Shown in pieces: positions 8,084-18,958 of a stretch of 64,000 nt of DNA. This DNA is from Pseudomonas sp. KK4 (GTDB taxonomy: Bacteria; Pseudomonadota; Gammaproteobacteria; Pseudomonadales; Pseudomonadaceae). A model generated the notes under the pieces. That model made no database searches. It was not told the DNA's origin and was given only the letters and a program-made list of their open reading frames with translations. The translations under genes and the position numbers were made by a program. The stretch's first letter is position 1, and each line of letters opens with the position of its first letter. Location of the stretch: contig NZ_LYVP01000015.1 in NCBI RefSeq assembly GCF_001984065.1, positions 1 to 64,000 of the forward strand, written 5' to 3'.

Positions 8084-10678
8084 ATGAACACAGAATTCCG
8101 TAAACCGTTGCCCGGCAGCCATCTGGATTACTTCGACGTCCGCGCGGCGGTCGAGGCCATCCAGCCCGGCGCCTACGACACCCTGCCGTACACCTCCCGC
8201 GTGCTGGCGGAAAACCTGGTGCGTCGCTGCGACCCGGCCACGCTCACCGAATCGCTCAAGCAATTCATCGAACGCAAGCGCGACCTGGATTTCCCCTGGT
8301 TCCCAGCCCGCGTGGTGTGCCACGACATCCTCGGCCAGACCGCGCTGGTGGACCTGGCCGGCCTGCGCGACGCCATCGCCCAGCAGGGCGGTGACCCGGC
8401 GCAGGTCAACCCAGTGGTGCCGACGCAACTGATCGTCGACCACTCCCTGGCCGTCGAGCGTGGCGGTTTCGATCCCGAGGCGTTCGAGAAGAACCGCGCC
8501 ATCGAAGACCGTCGCAACGAAGACCGTTTCCACTTCATCAACTGGACCAAGAAGGCGTTCAAGAACGTCGACGTGATCCCGCCGGGCAACGGCATCATGC
8601 ACCAGATCAACCTGGAGAAAATGTCTCCGGTGATCCAGGTGCGTGACGGCGTGGCGTTCCCCGACACCTGCGTCGGCACCGACAGCCACACCCCCCACGT
8701 CGATGCCTTGGGCGTGATCGCCATTGGCGTCGGCGGCCTGGAAGCCGAGAGCGTGATGCTTGGCCGCGCCTCTTGGATGCGTCTGCCGGAAAGCGTCGGC
8801 GTCGAACTGACCGGCAAGCTGCAGCCGGGCATCACCGCCACCGACATGGTGCTGGCGCTGACCGAGTTCCTGCGTAAACAGAAAGTGGTCGGTGCCTGGC
8901 TGGAGTTCTTCGGTGAAGGCGCGTCGGCCCTGACCCTGGGCGACCGCGCCACCATCTCCAACATGGCCCCGGAATACGGCGCCACCGCGGCGATGTTCTA
9001 CATCGACCAGCAGACCATCGACTACCTCAAGCTCACCGGCCGTGAAGACGAGCAGGTGCAGTTGGTCGAGAACTACGCCAAGACCACCGGTCTGTGGGCC
9101 GACAGCCTCAAGGGCGCGCAATACGAGCGCGGCCTGACGTTTGACCTGTCTTCGGTGGTGCGCAACATGGCTGGCCCGAGCAACCCGCACGCCCGCGTCG
9201 CGGTGTCGGATCTGGCGGCCAAAGGCATCTCCGGCCAGTGGGAAGACGTACCGGGGCAAATGCCCGACGGTGCGGTGATCATCGCCGCCATCACCAGCTG
9301 CACCAACACCAGCAACCCGCGCAACGTGATCGCCGCCGGCCTGCTGGCGCGTAACGCCAACAAGCTTGGCCTGACCCGCAAGCCTTGGGTCAAATCGTCC
9401 CTGGCGCCGGGCTCGAAAACCGTGGCGCTGTACCTGGACGAAGCCGGCCTGACCAATGAGCTGGAACAGCTCGGTTTCGGCGTGGTGGCCTTCGCCTGCA
9501 CCACCTGCAACGGCATGTCCGGTGCGCTGGACCCGGTGATCCAGCAAGAGATCATCGACCGTGACCTGTACGCCACGGCAGTGCTGTCCGGCAACCGTAA
9601 CTTCGACGGGCGGATTCATCCGTACGCCAAACAGGCGTTCCTCGCCTCGCCGCCGCTGGTGGTCGCTTATGCCATCGCCGGCACCATCCGTTTCGATATC
9701 GAAAAAGATGTGCTGGGCGTGGTCGATGGCAAGGAAATCCGCCTGAAGGACATCTGGCCGAGCGACGAAGAAATCGACTCGGTGGTGAAGGCTTCGGTGA
9801 AGCCGGAGCAGTTCCGTCAGGTCTACATCCCGATGTTCGCCATCCACGAAGACACCGGCCCGAAAGTCGCGCCGCTGTACGACTGGCGCGAAATGAGCAC
9901 CTACATCCGCCGTCCGCCGTACTGGGAAGGCGCCCTGGCCGGCGCGCGCCCACTCAAGGGCATGCGCCCATTGGCGGTGCTGCCGGACAACATCACCACC
10001 GACCACCTGTCGCCGTCCAACGCGATCATGCTCGACAGCGCCGCCGGTGAATACCTGGCGAAAATGGGCCTGCCGGAAGAGGACTTCAACTCCTACGCAA
10101 CGCACCGTGGCGACCACTTGACCGCGCAGCGCGCCACGTTTGCCAACCCGAAACTGTTCAACGAAATGGTCCAGGAAAACGGCAAGGTCAAGCAGGGCTC
10201 GCTGGCTCGTGTGGAGCCGGAAGGCCAGGTCATGCGCATGTGGGAAGCCATCGAGACCTACATGGATCGCAAGCAGCCGCTGATCATCATCGCCGGCGCC
10301 GACTACGGTCAGGGCTCGTCCCGCGACTGGGCGGCTAAAGGTGTGCGTCTGGCGGGTGTGGAAGCGATCGCCGCCGAAGGTTTCGAGCGTATCCACCGCA
10401 CCAACCTGGTGGGCATGGGCGTGTTGCCGCTGGAGTTCAAACCCGGCACCAACCGCCACACCCTGGCCATCGACGGCAGCGAAACCTACGACGTGATCGG
10501 CGACCGCACCCCGCGTGCCGAGCTGACGCTGGTGATCCATCGCAAGAACGGCGAACGCGTCGACGTGCCGGTGACCTGCCGCCTCGACACCGCCGAAGAA
10601 GTGTCGATCTACGAGGCCGGCGGCGTGTTGCAGCGCTTTGCCCGGGACTTCCTCGAAGAGTCGGCGGTCGCCGTTTAA
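8084..10678 (+). CDS. acnD: Fe-S dependent 2-methylcitrate dehydratase
   Basis: An aconitase-family enzyme that, together with PrpF, dehydrates 2-methylcitrate. 864 residues carry the aconitase [4Fe-4S] cysteines (ITSCTNTSNPRN and ACTTCNGMSG) and the substrate-binding DYGQGSSRDWAAKG in the swivel domain. CVGTDSHTPHVDALG near residue 200 is also typical. The next gene is prpF, its functional partner. A separate PrpD-type dehydratase follows, so the operon holds both routes for this step. Confidence 0.95.
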   Translation: MNTEFRKPLPGSHLDYFDVRAAVEAIQPGAYDTLPYTSRVLAENLVRRCDPATLTESLKQFIERKRDLDFPWFPARVVCHDILGQTALVDLAGLRDAIAQQGGDPAQVNPVVPTQLIVDHSLAVERGGFDPEAFEKNRAIEDRRNEDRFHFINWTKKAFKNVDVIPPGNGIMHQINLEKMSPVIQVRDGVAFPDTCVGTDSHTPHVDALGVIAIGVGGLEAESVMLGRASWMRLPESVGVELTGKLQPGITATDMVLALTEFLRKQKVVGAWLEFFGEGASALTLGDRATISNMAPEYGATAAMFYIDQQTIDYLKLTGREDEQVQLVENYAKTTGLWADSLKGAQYERGLTFDLSSVVRNMAGPSNPHARVAVSDLAAKGISGQWEDVPGQMPDGAVIIAAITSCTNTSNPRNVIAAGLLARNANKLGLTRKPWVKSSLAPGSKTVALYLDEAGLTNELEQLGFGVVAFACTTCNGMSGALDPVIQQEIIDRDLYATAVLSGNRNFDGRIHPYAKQAFLASPPLVVAYAIAGTIRFDIEKDVLGVVDGKEIRLKDIWPSDEEIDSVVKASVKPEQFRQVYIPMFAIHEDTGPKVAPLYDWREMSTYIRRPPYWEGALAGARPLKGMRPLAVLPDNITTDHLSPSNAIMLDSAAGEYLAKMGLPEEDFNSYATHRGDHLTAQRATFANPKLFNEMVQENGKVKQGSLARVEPEGQVMRMWEAIETYMDRKQPLIIIAGADYGQGSSRDWAAKGVRLAGVEAIAAEGFERIHRTNLVGMGVLPLEFKPGTNRHTLAIDGSETYDVIGDRTPRAELTLVIHRKNGERVDVPVTCRLDTAEEVSIYEAGGVLQRFARDFLEESAVAV

Positions 10679-10733
10679 TAACGATGCGCGGGCAGGGGAT
10701 TTCAAGTCCCTTGCCTGCTTTGAAGGAGGGCAA

Positions 10734-11924
10734 ATGGCTCATCCAGCTCAAATCAAGATTCCCGCCACCTACATGCGCGGCGGCACCAGCAAGGGCGTGT
10801 TCTTCAGCCTCAAGGATCTGCCCGAAGCGGCGCAGGTCCCCGGCCCGGCGCGCGATGCGTTGCTGCTGCGGGTGATCGGCAGCCCTGACCCTTACGACAA
10901 GCAAATCGACGGCATGGGCGGCGCGACCTCCAGCACCAGCAAAACCGTGATCCTGTCGAAAAGCACCAGGGCCGATCACGACGTCGATTACCTGTTCGGC
11001 CAGGTCTCCATCGACAAGCCGTTCGTCGACTGGAGCGGCAACTGCGGCAACCTCTCGGCGGCGGTCGGTTCCTTTGCCGTGAGCAACGGCCTGGTGGACG
11101 CCAGCCGCATCCCGCACAACGGCGTGGCCGTGGTGCGCGTGTGGCAGGCCAACATCGGCAAGACCATCATCGCCCACGTACCGATCACCAACGGCGAAGT
11201 GCAGGAAACCGGCGATTTCGAACTCGACGGCGTGACCTTCCCGGCTGCCGAAGTGCAACTGGAATTCCTCGACCCGGCCGCGGAAGAAGAGGGTGCGGGC
11301 GGTTCGATGTTCCCCACCGGCAACCTGATCGATGAGCTGGAAGTGCCCGGAGTCGGCACCTTCAAGGCGACAATGATCAACGCCGGCATCCCGACGATTT
11401 TCGTCAACGCCCAAGACATCGGCTACACCGGCACCGAGCTGCAGGGCGCGATCAACGGCGACCCGAAAGCGCTGCTGATGTTCGAGACCATCCGCGCCTA
11501 TGGCGCGCTGCGCATGGGCCTGATCGCCCATGTCGACGAAGCGGCCAAGCGCCAGCACACGCCCAAGGTGGCGTTCGTTGCCAAGCCTGCGGACTACGTG
11601 GCTTCCAGCGGCAAGGCGATTGCGGCCGGCGATGTCGACCTGCTGGTGCGGGCCTTGTCCATGGGCAAGCTGCACCACGCGATGATGGGCACGGCGGCGG
11701 TGGCGATCGGTACCGCGGCGGCGATTTCCGGGACGTTGGTCAACCTCGCGGCCGGCGGTGTCGAGCGCAACGCGGTGCGCTTCGGCCATCCGTCGGGCAC
11801 CTTGCGTGTCGGCGCCGAGGCCAGCCAGGTCAACGGCGAATGGACCGTGAACAGAGCCATCATGAGTCGTAGCGCGCGGGTGCTGATGGAAGGTTATGTG
11901 CGAGTGCCGGGCGACGCCTTCTAA
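10734..11924 (+). CDS. prpF: AcnD-accessory isomerase PrpF
   Basis: PrpF is a DUF453/PrpF-fold protein that isomerises the 2-methylaconitate made by AcnD so that the cycle can continue. The 396 residues start at the ATG at 10734, which has a strong GGAGG 4 bp upstream; an earlier in-frame start lies inside acnD and is not needed. The N-terminal MRGGTSKGVFF and NCGNLSAAVG segments are characteristic of the family, the latter containing the reactive cysteine. It follows acnD by 55 bp. Confidence 0.94.
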   Translation: MAHPAQIKIPATYMRGGTSKGVFFSLKDLPEAAQVPGPARDALLLRVIGSPDPYDKQIDGMGGATSSTSKTVILSKSTRADHDVDYLFGQVSIDKPFVDWSGNCGNLSAAVGSFAVSNGLVDASRIPHNGVAVVRVWQANIGKTIIAHVPITNGEVQETGDFELDGVTFPAAEVQLEFLDPAAEEEGAGGSMFPTGNLIDELEVPGVGTFKATMINAGIPTIFVNAQDIGYTGTELQGAINGDPKALLMFETIRAYGALRMGLIAHVDEAAKRQHTPKVAFVAKPADYVASSGKAIAAGDVDLLVRALSMGKLHHAMMGTAAVAIGTAAAISGTLVNLAAGGVERNAVRFGHPSGTLRVGAEASQVNGEWTVNRAIMSRSARVLMEGYVRVPGDAF

Positions 11925-11940
11925 GCCACTGCAGAACCCT

Positions 11941-12028
11941 GTGGGAGCGGGCTTGCTCGCGAAAGCGGTGTGTCAATCAACACATTCGTTGGATGTGACG
12001 CCGCCTTCGCGAGCAAGCCCGCTCCCAC
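11941..12028. repeat. REPIN between prpF and prpD
   Basis: GTGGGAGCGGGCTTGCTCGC and its inverted copy flank about 40 bp, starting 17 bp after the prpF stop. Three of the five junctions in this operon hold such an element. Confidence 0.88.
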
Positions 12029-12120
12029 AATTGGTCCTTCATTCCAATTAACAATAGTGACCACCGCGATTTGCCTGAACCGAGGTCCCATCAACGAACC
12101 ACTTCACGAGTGAATCGAAC

Positions 12121-13605
12121 ATGAGCGCCAACGTCGACCTGAACAACCGCCCCGACTACGACCCGGTCCTGCAGGACATTGCCGATTACGTCCTCAACTT
12201 CAAGATCGAATCGCCCGAAGCCCTCGACACCGCCCGCCACTGCCTGATCGACACCCTCGGTTGCGGCCTGTTGGCGTTGCGCTTTCCTGAATGCACCAAA
12301 CACCTGGGGCCTCTCGTGGAAGGCACGGTCGTGCCGTTCGGCGCCCGGGTGCCGGGCACTTCGTTTCGGCTGGATCCGGTCAAGGCCGCGTGGGACATCG
12401 GCTGCATCGTGCGCTGGCTCGACTACAACGACACCTGGCTCGCCGCGGAATGGGGCCATCCGTCGGATAACCTCGGCGGCATTCTCGCGGTGGCTGACCA
12501 TTTATCCCAAAAGCGCCTGGCCAACGGCGAAGCGCCGCTGACCGTACGCGCCGTGCTCGAAGCGATGATCATGGCCCACGAAATCCAGGGCGTGATTGCC
12601 CTGGAGAACTCGTTCAACCGCGTCGGTCTCGATCACGTGATGCTGGTGAAAGTCGCCTCGACCGCCGTCACCGCCAAACTGATGGGGGCCAACCGCGAGC
12701 AGATGCTGTCGGCCTTGTCCCATGCGTTTGCCGATGGTCAGGCGTTGCGCACCTATCGCCATGCGCCGAATGCCGGCTCGCGCAAATCCTGGGCGGCGGG
12801 GGACGCGTCCAGCCGTGGCGTGCGCCTGGCGGACATCGCCCTGCGCGGTGAAATGGGCATCCCGGGTGTGCTGAGCGCCAGGCAGTGGGGCTTCTACGAC
12901 GTGCTGTTCAGCCACACCAACAACGATCTGGCGCTCAAGCCCGACGATAAACGGGCCTTCAGTTTTTCCCGGCCCTACGGCACCTATGTGATGGAAAACG
13001 TGCTGTTCAAGATCAGTTTTCCCGCGGAGTTCCACGCGCAAACCGCCTGCGAAGCCGCCGTGACCCTGCACCCGCAAGTGCGCAATCGCCTGCATGACAT
13101 CGACCGGATCGTCATCACCACCCACGAATCGGCGATCCGCATCATTTCCAAGGTCGGGCCGCTGGCCAATGCCGCCGACCGCGATCACTGCATCCAGTAC
13201 ATGACTGCCGTGCCGCTGGCGTTCGGCAATCTGGTGGCCGAGCAATATGAGGACGACTTCCACAAGGCGCACCCGATCATCGATGTGCTGCGCGAGAAAA
13301 TGGTCATCGTCGAAGAGCCGCGTTTTACCCGTGAATATCTCGAGGCGGACAAGCGTTCGATCGCCAATGCGGTGCAGGTGTTTTTCAAGGATGGGTCCAG
13401 CACCCCGAACGTGGTGGTGGAGTACCCGATCGGCCATCGCCGGCGCCGTGCCGAGGGCATTCCATTGCTGGAGGACAAGTTCAGGGCGAACCTGCTGACA
13501 CGATTCACCGGGCAGCGCAGCAGCGAGATTTTCGCGCTGTGCAAGGACCAGGCGCGGCTTGAGACCACACCGGTGAATCGGTTTGTGGATTTGTTTGTGA
13601 TCTGA
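12121..13605 (+). CDS. prpD: 2-Methylcitrate dehydratase
   Basis: Cofactor-independent MmgE/PrpD-family dehydratase, 494 residues. Seen: [19 protein letters not shown] (about 100-118), [15 protein letters not shown], and the C-terminal domain with PIGHRRRR. It provides a second, iron-free route for the step done by AcnD plus PrpF. It is the last gene of the operon; a REP pair follows its stop, and the next gene converges on it from the other strand. Confidence 0.95.
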   Translation: MSANVDLNNRPDYDPVLQDIADYVLNFKIESPEALDTARHCLIDTLGCGLLALRFPECTKHLGPLVEGTVVPFGARVPGTSFRLDPVKAAWDIGCIVRWLDYNDTWLAAEWGHPSDNLGGILAVADHLSQKRLANGEAPLTVRAVLEAMIMAHEIQGVIALENSFNRVGLDHVMLVKVASTAVTAKLMGANREQMLSALSHAFADGQALRTYRHAPNAGSRKSWAAGDASSRGVRLADIALRGEMGIPGVLSARQWGFYDVLFSHTNNDLALKPDDKRAFSFSRPYGTYVMENVLFKISFPAEFHAQTACEAAVTLHPQVRNRLHDIDRIVITTHESAIRIISKVGPLANAADRDHCIQYMTAVPLAFGNLVAEQYEDDFHKAHPIIDVLREKMVIVEEPRFTREYLEADKRSIANAVQVFFKDGSSTPNVVVEYPIGHRRRRAEGIPLLEDKFRANLLTRFTGQRSSEIFALCKDQARLETTPVNRFVDLFVI

Positions 13606-13623
13606 GGGGGCGCGTTATCGTTC

Positions 13624-13713
13624 TTCGCGAGCAAGCCCGCTCCCACAGGGGTTTGTTGTGACTGCAAAATCCATGTACACGGGCAAACCTGTGGGAGCGG
13701 GCTTGCTCGCGAA
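13624..13713. repeat. REP pair at the prpD/ppsR convergence
   Basis: Two REP arms of the GTGGGAGCGGG class point the opposite way to the other REPINs: the reverse-complement arm lies at 13624-13646 and the direct arm at 13691-13713. It sits between the two convergent genes, where a stem-loop could also end or shield both transcripts. Confidence 0.85.
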
Positions 13714-13737
13714 GGCGTCAGATCAGACGCCACATAA

Positions 13738-14556
13738 CTACTTGAACCGCCGCTCCACGCCTTTCTCCACAAGGATCTTCGCCGAAATCTCTTCAACGGA
13801 AAAATGCGTGGAGTTGATGTTCGGAATGTTCTCGCGGCGGAACAGGTTTTCCACCTCGCGCACTTCGAACTCGCACTGGGCGTAGCTCGAGTAGCGGCTG
13901 TTGGGCTTGCGCTCGTTGCGGATCGCGGTGAGGCGGTCGGGGTCGATGGTCAGACCGAACAGCTTGTGCTGATGGGCGCGCAGGGCGCTGGGCAGGGTCA
14001 GGCGTTCCATGTCGTCTTCGGTCAGCGGGTAGTTGGCCGCGCGGATGCCGAATTGCATGGCCATGTACAGACAGGTCGGGGTCTTGCCGCAACGCGACAC
14101 GCCCACCAGGATCAGGTCGGCCTTGTCGTAGTAGTGCGTGCGGGCGCCGTCATCGTTGTCGAGGGCGAAGTTCACCGCCTCGATGCGCTCCATGTAATTG
14201 GAGTTGGTGCCGATGGAGTGGGATTTGCCGACGGTGTAGGAAGAATGCTCGGTCAGTTCCTGTTCCAGGGGCGCCAGGAAGGTCGAGAAAATGTCGATCA
14301 TGAAACCATTGGAAGTCGCGAGGATCTCACGGATGTCCTGATTGACGATGGTGTCGAAGATGATCGGCCGGAAGCCGTCGACTTCGGCGGCCTTGTTGAT
14401 TTGTTGTACCATGGCCCGCGCTTTGTCCACGCTGTCGATGTAGGGCCGCGTGAATTTGCTGAAGGTAATGTTTTCGAACTGCGCCAGGAGGCTTTGACCC
14501 AGGGTTTCGGCTGTGATGCCGGTGCCATCGGAGATAAAGAAAGCAGATCGTTTCAT
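13738..14556 (-). CDS. ppsR: PEP synthase regulatory kinase/pyrophosphorylase
   Basis: Bifunctional regulator that phosphorylates and dephosphorylates PEP synthase on a threonine next to its catalytic histidine. 272 residues from the ATG at 14556 (AAGGTG upstream); the upstream in-frame extension is non-conserved. The P-loop GVSRCGKT is at 152-159, and DGTGITAET at 10-18 is typical of DUF299. It is divergent from ppsA across 174 bp, the standard arrangement. Confidence 0.94.
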   Translation of the reverse strand: MKRSAFFISDGTGITAETLGQSLLAQFENITFSKFTRPYIDSVDKARAMVQQINKAAEVDGFRPIIFDTIVNQDIREILATSNGFMIDIFSTFLAPLEQELTEHSSYTVGKSHSIGTNSNYMERIEAVNFALDNDDGARTHYYDKADLILVGVSRCGKTPTCLYMAMQFGIRAANYPLTEDDMERLTLPSALRAHQHKLFGLTIDPDRLTAIRNERKPNSRYSSYAQCEFEVREVENLFRRENIPNINSTHFSVEEISAKILVEKGVERRFK

Positions 14557-14730
14557 TTGCACCTTGGGCCTTAAGCTAGTGACGATTCTTGGATATGATA
14601 GGCGCGATTTGCCGGCCGCCAACGGCCTGCATTCTCACTTATTTTCCAGGTCCAGGCCATACAGCCGGCAAATGCTCCCCCGAGCAGCCGGCTTCTGAGC
14701 TTTTCCAACACAGTTAGTGGAGAGATCACC

Positions 14731-17106
14731 TTGGTAGAGTACGTAGTTTCCCTCGATAAGCTCGGCAAACACGATGTTGAGCATGTGGGGGGCAAGAACG
14801 CATCCCTGGGCGAGATGATCAGCAACCTGGCAGGTGCCGGTGTATCGGTACCCGGTGGCTTCGCCACGACCGCTCAGGCTTATCGTGATTTCCTGGAACT
14901 GAGCGGCCTGAACGATCAGATCCATGCCGCCCTCGACGCCCTGGACGTCGACGATGTCAACGCCCTGGCCAAGACCGGTGCCCAGATCCGTCAATGGATC
15001 ATGGAAGCCGAGTTCCCCGAGAAGCTCAACGCCGAGATCCGCACCGCGTTCGCCGCGCTGTCGGCCGGCAACCCTGACGTGGCCGTGGCCGTGCGTTCTT
15101 CCGCTACCGCCGAAGACCTGCCGGACGCTTCTTTCGCCGGTCAGCAGGAAACCTTCCTCAACATCCGTGGTGTCGAAAACGTCATTCGCGCCGCCAAGGA
15201 AGTGTTTGCCTCCCTATTCAACGATCGCGCGATCTCCTATCGCGTGCACCAGGGCTTCGACCACAAGTTGGTAGCCCTGTCGGCCGGCGTACAACGCATG
15301 GTCCGCTCCGAAACCGGCACCGCCGGCGTGATGTTCACCCTCGATACCGAATCGGGCTTCCGTGATGTTGTCTTCATCACCGGCGCCTACGGCCTGGGTG
15401 AAACCGTCGTGCAGGGCGCGGTGAACCCGGATGAATTCTATGTCCACAAAGGCACGCTGGAGGCCGGTCGTCCGGCGATCCTGCGCCGCAACCTGGGCAG
15501 CAAGGCCATCAAGATGATCTACGGCGACGAGGCCAAGGCCGGTCGTTCGGTCAAGACCGTCGATGTGGACAAGGCCGATCGCGCGCGTTTCTGCCTCACC
15601 GACGCCGAAGTCAGCGAGCTGGCCAAGCAGGCAATGATCATCGAGAAGCACTATCAGTGCCCGATGGACATCGAATGGGCCAAGGACGGTGACGACGGCA
15701 AGCTGTACATCGTGCAGGCCCGTCCGGAAACCGTGAAGAGCCGCACCCAGGCCAACGTCATGGAACGTTACCTGCTGAAGGAAACCGGCACCGTGCTGGT
15801 GGAAGGCCGCGCCATCGGCCAGCGCATCGGCGCGGGCAAGGTGCGCATCATCAAGGACGTGTCCGAGATGGACAAGGTCCAGCCAGGCGACGTACTGGTC
15901 TCCGACATGACCGACCCGGACTGGGAACCGGTCATGAAGCGCGCCAGCGCCATCGTCACCAACCGCGGTGGCCGTACCTGCCACGCGGCGATCATCGCCC
16001 GTGAGCTGGGCATCCCGGCCGTGGTCGGTTGCGGCAACGCCACCGAGCTGCTCAAGGAAGGCCAGGGCGTGACCGTGTCCTGCGCTGAGGGCGACACCGG
16101 TTACATCTTCGAAGGCGAGCTGGGCTTCGACATCAAGAAGAACTCCGTCGACGCCATGCCGGACCTGCCGTTCAAGATCATGATGAACGTCGGCAACCCG
16201 GACCGTGCCTTTGACTTCGCACAGCTGCCGAACGCCGGTGTGGGCCTGGCCCGCCTGGAATTCATCATCAACCGCATGATCGGCGTGCACCCCAAGGCAC
16301 TGCTGAACTACGACGGCCTGCCGCTGGAAATCAAGGAAAGCGTCGACAAGCGCATCGCCGGTTACAACGACCCGGTCGGCTTCTACGTCGAGAAACTGGT
16401 CGAAGGCATCAGCACCCTGGCGGCAGCGTTCTGGCCGAAGAAGGTCATCGTGCGTCTGTCGGACTTCAAGTCCAACGAATACGCCAACCTGATCGGCGGC
16501 AAGCTCTACGAGCCGGAAGAAGAAAACCCGATGCTGGGCTTCCGCGGTGCTTCGCGCTACATCAGCGAATCGTTCCGTGACTGCTTCGAGCTCGAGTGCC
16601 GCGCCCTCAAGCGCGTGCGCAACGAGATGGGCCTGACCAACGTCGAAATCATGGTGCCATTCGTCCGCACCCTGGGCGAGGCAAGCCAGGTTGTAGACCT
16701 GCTGGCGGAAAACGGCCTGGCCCGCGGCCAGGACGGCCTGCGCATCATCATGATGTGCGAATTGCCGTCCAACGCGATCCTGGCAGAAGAGTTCCTCGAG
16801 TTCTTCGACGGTTTCTCCATCGGCTCCAACGACCTGACCCAGCTGACCCTGGGCCTGGACCGCGACTCGGGGATCATCGCTCACCTGTTCGACGAGCGAA
16901 ATCCTGCGGTCAAGAAGCTGCTGGCCAACGCCATTGCCGCGTGCAACAAGGCGGGCAAGTACATCGGCATCTGCGGTCAGGGCCCTTCGGACCACCCGGA
17001 CCTGGCCAAGTGGCTGATGGAACAAGGCATCGAAAGCGTTTCGCTGAACCCTGACTCCGTACTGGAGACCTGGTTCTTCCTGGCGGAAGGTCAAGCTTCT
17101 GCCTGA
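14731..17106 (+). CDS. ppsA: Phosphoenolpyruvate synthase
   Basis: Converts pyruvate and ATP to PEP, AMP and phosphate for gluconeogenesis, which suits growth on the pyruvate made by PrpB. 791 residues: ATP-binding domain, swivelling domain with catalytic His in [14 protein letters not shown], and PEP-binding barrel with [10 protein letters not shown]. The start is TTG at 14731, with GGAG 8 bp upstream and a protein beginning [15 protein letters not shown]; the length equals that of other Pseudomonas PpsA. It is regulated by PpsR. Confidence 0.95.
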   Translation: MVEYVVSLDKLGKHDVEHVGGKNASLGEMISNLAGAGVSVPGGFATTAQAYRDFLELSGLNDQIHAALDALDVDDVNALAKTGAQIRQWIMEAEFPEKLNAEIRTAFAALSAGNPDVAVAVRSSATAEDLPDASFAGQQETFLNIRGVENVIRAAKEVFASLFNDRAISYRVHQGFDHKLVALSAGVQRMVRSETGTAGVMFTLDTESGFRDVVFITGAYGLGETVVQGAVNPDEFYVHKGTLEAGRPAILRRNLGSKAIKMIYGDEAKAGRSVKTVDVDKADRARFCLTDAEVSELAKQAMIIEKHYQCPMDIEWAKDGDDGKLYIVQARPETVKSRTQANVMERYLLKETGTVLVEGRAIGQRIGAGKVRIIKDVSEMDKVQPGDVLVSDMTDPDWEPVMKRASAIVTNRGGRTCHAAIIARELGIPAVVGCGNATELLKEGQGVTVSCAEGDTGYIFEGELGFDIKKNSVDAMPDLPFKIMMNVGNPDRAFDFAQLPNAGVGLARLEFIINRMIGVHPKALLNYDGLPLEIKESVDKRIAGYNDPVGFYVEKLVEGISTLAAAFWPKKVIVRLSDFKSNEYANLIGGKLYEPEEENPMLGFRGASRYISESFRDCFELECRALKRVRNEMGLTNVEIMVPFVRTLGEASQVVDLLAENGLARGQDGLRIIMMCELPSNAILAEEFLEFFDGFSIGSNDLTQLTLGLDRDSGIIAHLFDERNPAVKKLLANAIAACNKAGKYIGICGQGPSDHPDLAKWLMEQGIESVSLNPDSVLETWFFLAEGQASA

Positions 17107-17130
17107 TAGCGTGTGAACGGTTCGCCTCAC

Positions 17131-17230
17131 TGTAGGAGCGAGCTCGCTCGCGATGGACGTAAACGATGACGCGTTTGTCCTGGATGAACGCGGTGTTCTG
17201 AAGTTCTTCGCGAGCGAGCTCGCTCCTACA
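17131..17230. repeat. REPIN downstream of ppsA
   Basis: TGTAGGAGCGAGCTCGCTCG and its inverted copy flank about 50 bp, 24 bp after the ppsA stop and before the terminator at 17262. Confidence 0.88.
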
Positions 17231-17261
17231 TGAGTGGGGCGACTCGTTTAGAGATTGAAGT

Positions 17262-17293
17262 AGGGCGGGCTCCTTCGGAAGCCGCCCTTTTTT
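17262..17293 (+). terminator. Intrinsic terminator of ppsA
   Basis: AGGGCGGGCTCC-TTCG-GAAGCCGCCCT stem-loop followed by six T. It ends next to the start of the hydrolase gene at 17306, so that gene needs a promoter that reads through or lies within this short gap. Confidence 0.85.
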
Positions 17294-17305
17294 GTGCAAG
17301 AGATT

Positions 17306-18295
17306 ATGCAAAGCAGCAGCAACCTATTTCCTGTCGCCCTGATCAGCGCCGAGCGGCGCGGTGATCTGAGCGAAGATGTCTATCGTTTGAAACCCGCCAA
17401 CAGCCCGGACATCAGCGTCGAACTGGCGGTGACACGCCTGGGCATGGCCGATGGGCCCGCGGTGCGCGGTGTGCCGGTGATTCTGTTGCACGGCAGCTTT
17501 TCCAATCGACGTTTCTGGTTCTCCCCCAAGGGCCTGGGCCTGGGTGCTTATCTGGCGCGCCTGGGATTCGATGTATGGATGGCGGAAATGCGCGGTCACG
17601 GCCTGTCCCAGCGCAACCAGAACTACCGCAAAAACCGCGTCGCCGACTACGCCCGCTACGACCTGCCGGCCATTGGTGCCTTCGTGCGCGAGCAAAGCGG
17701 CCAGGCCCCGCACTGGATCGGTCACTCGCTGGGTGGCATTACCCTGGCGGCAGCGTTGGGCGGCGAGTACATCGGCGAACCTGTGGTCGCCTCTGCGGCG
17801 TTTTTCGGCACCCAGGTCAGCCGCACCTACTGGCCGCTGAAAATTCCGCCGGTGGAGTGGAGCGGGCGCTTCATTCTCAAGCGCTTTGCCCATTTGTCCG
17901 GATCGCGGCTCAAGCGCGGGCCGGAGGACGAGCCGATCGGCCTGGCCCTGGAAAGCATGCGCTGGTACGGCCTGTTCGGGCGCTTCGGCGATGCCGACAA
18001 GGACTGGTGGGCGGGATTGGCCGAGGTCAGGCTGCCAGTGCTGGCGGTGAGTGCCGCCGGTGATCACCAGGACCCGGCCTGGGCCTGTCGCAAGCTGTTC
18101 GATCAGTTGGGCTCCGAGCACAAGCAATTCATCAACCTGGGACGCGAGCAGGGTTTCGCCGATAATTTCGGTCACGTCGAAATGCTGGTGAGCAAGGCGG
18201 CCCAGGCTGAGGTCTGGCCATTGGTGGCACGCTGGCTGGCGGATCAATACACGCCGCTGTTGGGTGAGCAAGCGAATTTGAGTGCAGCCATCTAA
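17306..18295 (+). CDS. Alpha/beta hydrolase
   Basis: 329 residues. The nucleophile elbow GHSLGG is at 139-144 (Ser141), the oxyanion HGSF is at 62-65, and a late FGHVEML supplies the probable catalytic His. No signal peptide. The substrate cannot be told from sequence. ATG at 17306 is preferred over the GTG at 17294, which lies in the terminator T-run. It sits between ppsA and rraA, as in other Pseudomonas. Confidence 0.83.
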   Translation: MQSSSNLFPVALISAERRGDLSEDVYRLKPANSPDISVELAVTRLGMADGPAVRGVPVILLHGSFSNRRFWFSPKGLGLGAYLARLGFDVWMAEMRGHGLSQRNQNYRKNRVADYARYDLPAIGAFVREQSGQAPHWIGHSLGGITLAAALGGEYIGEPVVASAAFFGTQVSRTYWPLKIPPVEWSGRFILKRFAHLSGSRLKRGPEDEPIGLALESMRWYGLFGRFGDADKDWWAGLAEVRLPVLAVSAAGDHQDPAWACRKLFDQLGSEHKQFINLGREQGFADNFGHVEMLVSKAAQAEVWPLVARWLADQYTPLLGEQANLSAAI

Positions 18296-18432
18296 GCTGG
18301 ACGCTCTGCCAGAGGCATTTCGCTCTGGCAGGCTTGCGGCTAAGATATGACGGATTGAGCTGTTCTGGTCATTTTCGATGATTGAATCATCAGCGATGTT
18401 CTTGCTGCCTTCCTCTTTACAGGAGTTTCTCG

Positions 18433-18924
18433 ATGAACCATTACCTCACGCCTGACCTGTGCGACGCCTACCCGGAGCTGGTGCAGGTGCTGGAACCGAT
18501 GTTCAGCAATTTCGGCGGCCGTGATTCCTTCGGCGGCGAAATCGTGACCATCAAATGTTTCGAAGACAACTCGCTGGTCAAGGAACAGGCCGAGCTCAAG
18601 GGCAACGGCAAGGTGCTGGTGGTCGATGGAGGCGGTTCCCTGCGTCGTGCGCTGCTGGGCGACATGATCGCCGAGAAAGCCGCGAAAAACGGCTGGGAAG
18701 GGCTGGTGATCTACGGTTGCATCCGTGATGTCGATGTCATCGCGCAAACCGACCTGGGGGTTCAGGCCTTGGCCAGCCACCCGATGAAAACCGACAAGCG
18801 CGGTATCGGTGACCTGAACGTTGCGGTCACCTTCGCCGGGGTGACCTTTCATCCCGGGCACTACATTTATGCGGACAACAACGGCGTGATCGTCTCGCCC
18901 AGCCCGCTGAAAATGCCTGAGTAA
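18433..18924 (+). CDS. rraA: Ribonuclease E activity regulator RraA family protein
   Basis: 163 residues, the family length. The start at 18433 has AGGAG 7 bp upstream; the in-frame extension back to 18382 is unsupported. [21 protein letters not shown] and the later GCIRDVD segment are the RraA/class II aldolase-like signature. In E. coli RraA binds RNase E and inhibits it. Related proteins are HMG/oxaloacetate aldolases, so that activity cannot be excluded. Confidence 0.9.
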   Translation: MNHYLTPDLCDAYPELVQVLEPMFSNFGGRDSFGGEIVTIKCFEDNSLVKEQAELKGNGKVLVVDGGGSLRRALLGDMIAEKAAKNGWEGLVIYGCIRDVDVIAQTDLGVQALASHPMKTDKRGIGDLNVAVTFAGVTFHPGHYIYADNNGVIVSPSPLKMPE

Positions 18925-18958
18925 GCTCTGGTCGACTTTTTTGAAGAATGGAATGCGG

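Noticed and set aside
7967..10705. Very long minus-strand open frame opposite acnD (912 codons)
   Set aside because: It is antisense to a clear aconitase-family gene, is His/Gly/Ala-rich, and arises from codon bias in GC-rich DNA. The same applies to 15214-17130, 32714-34957 and other long antisense frames.
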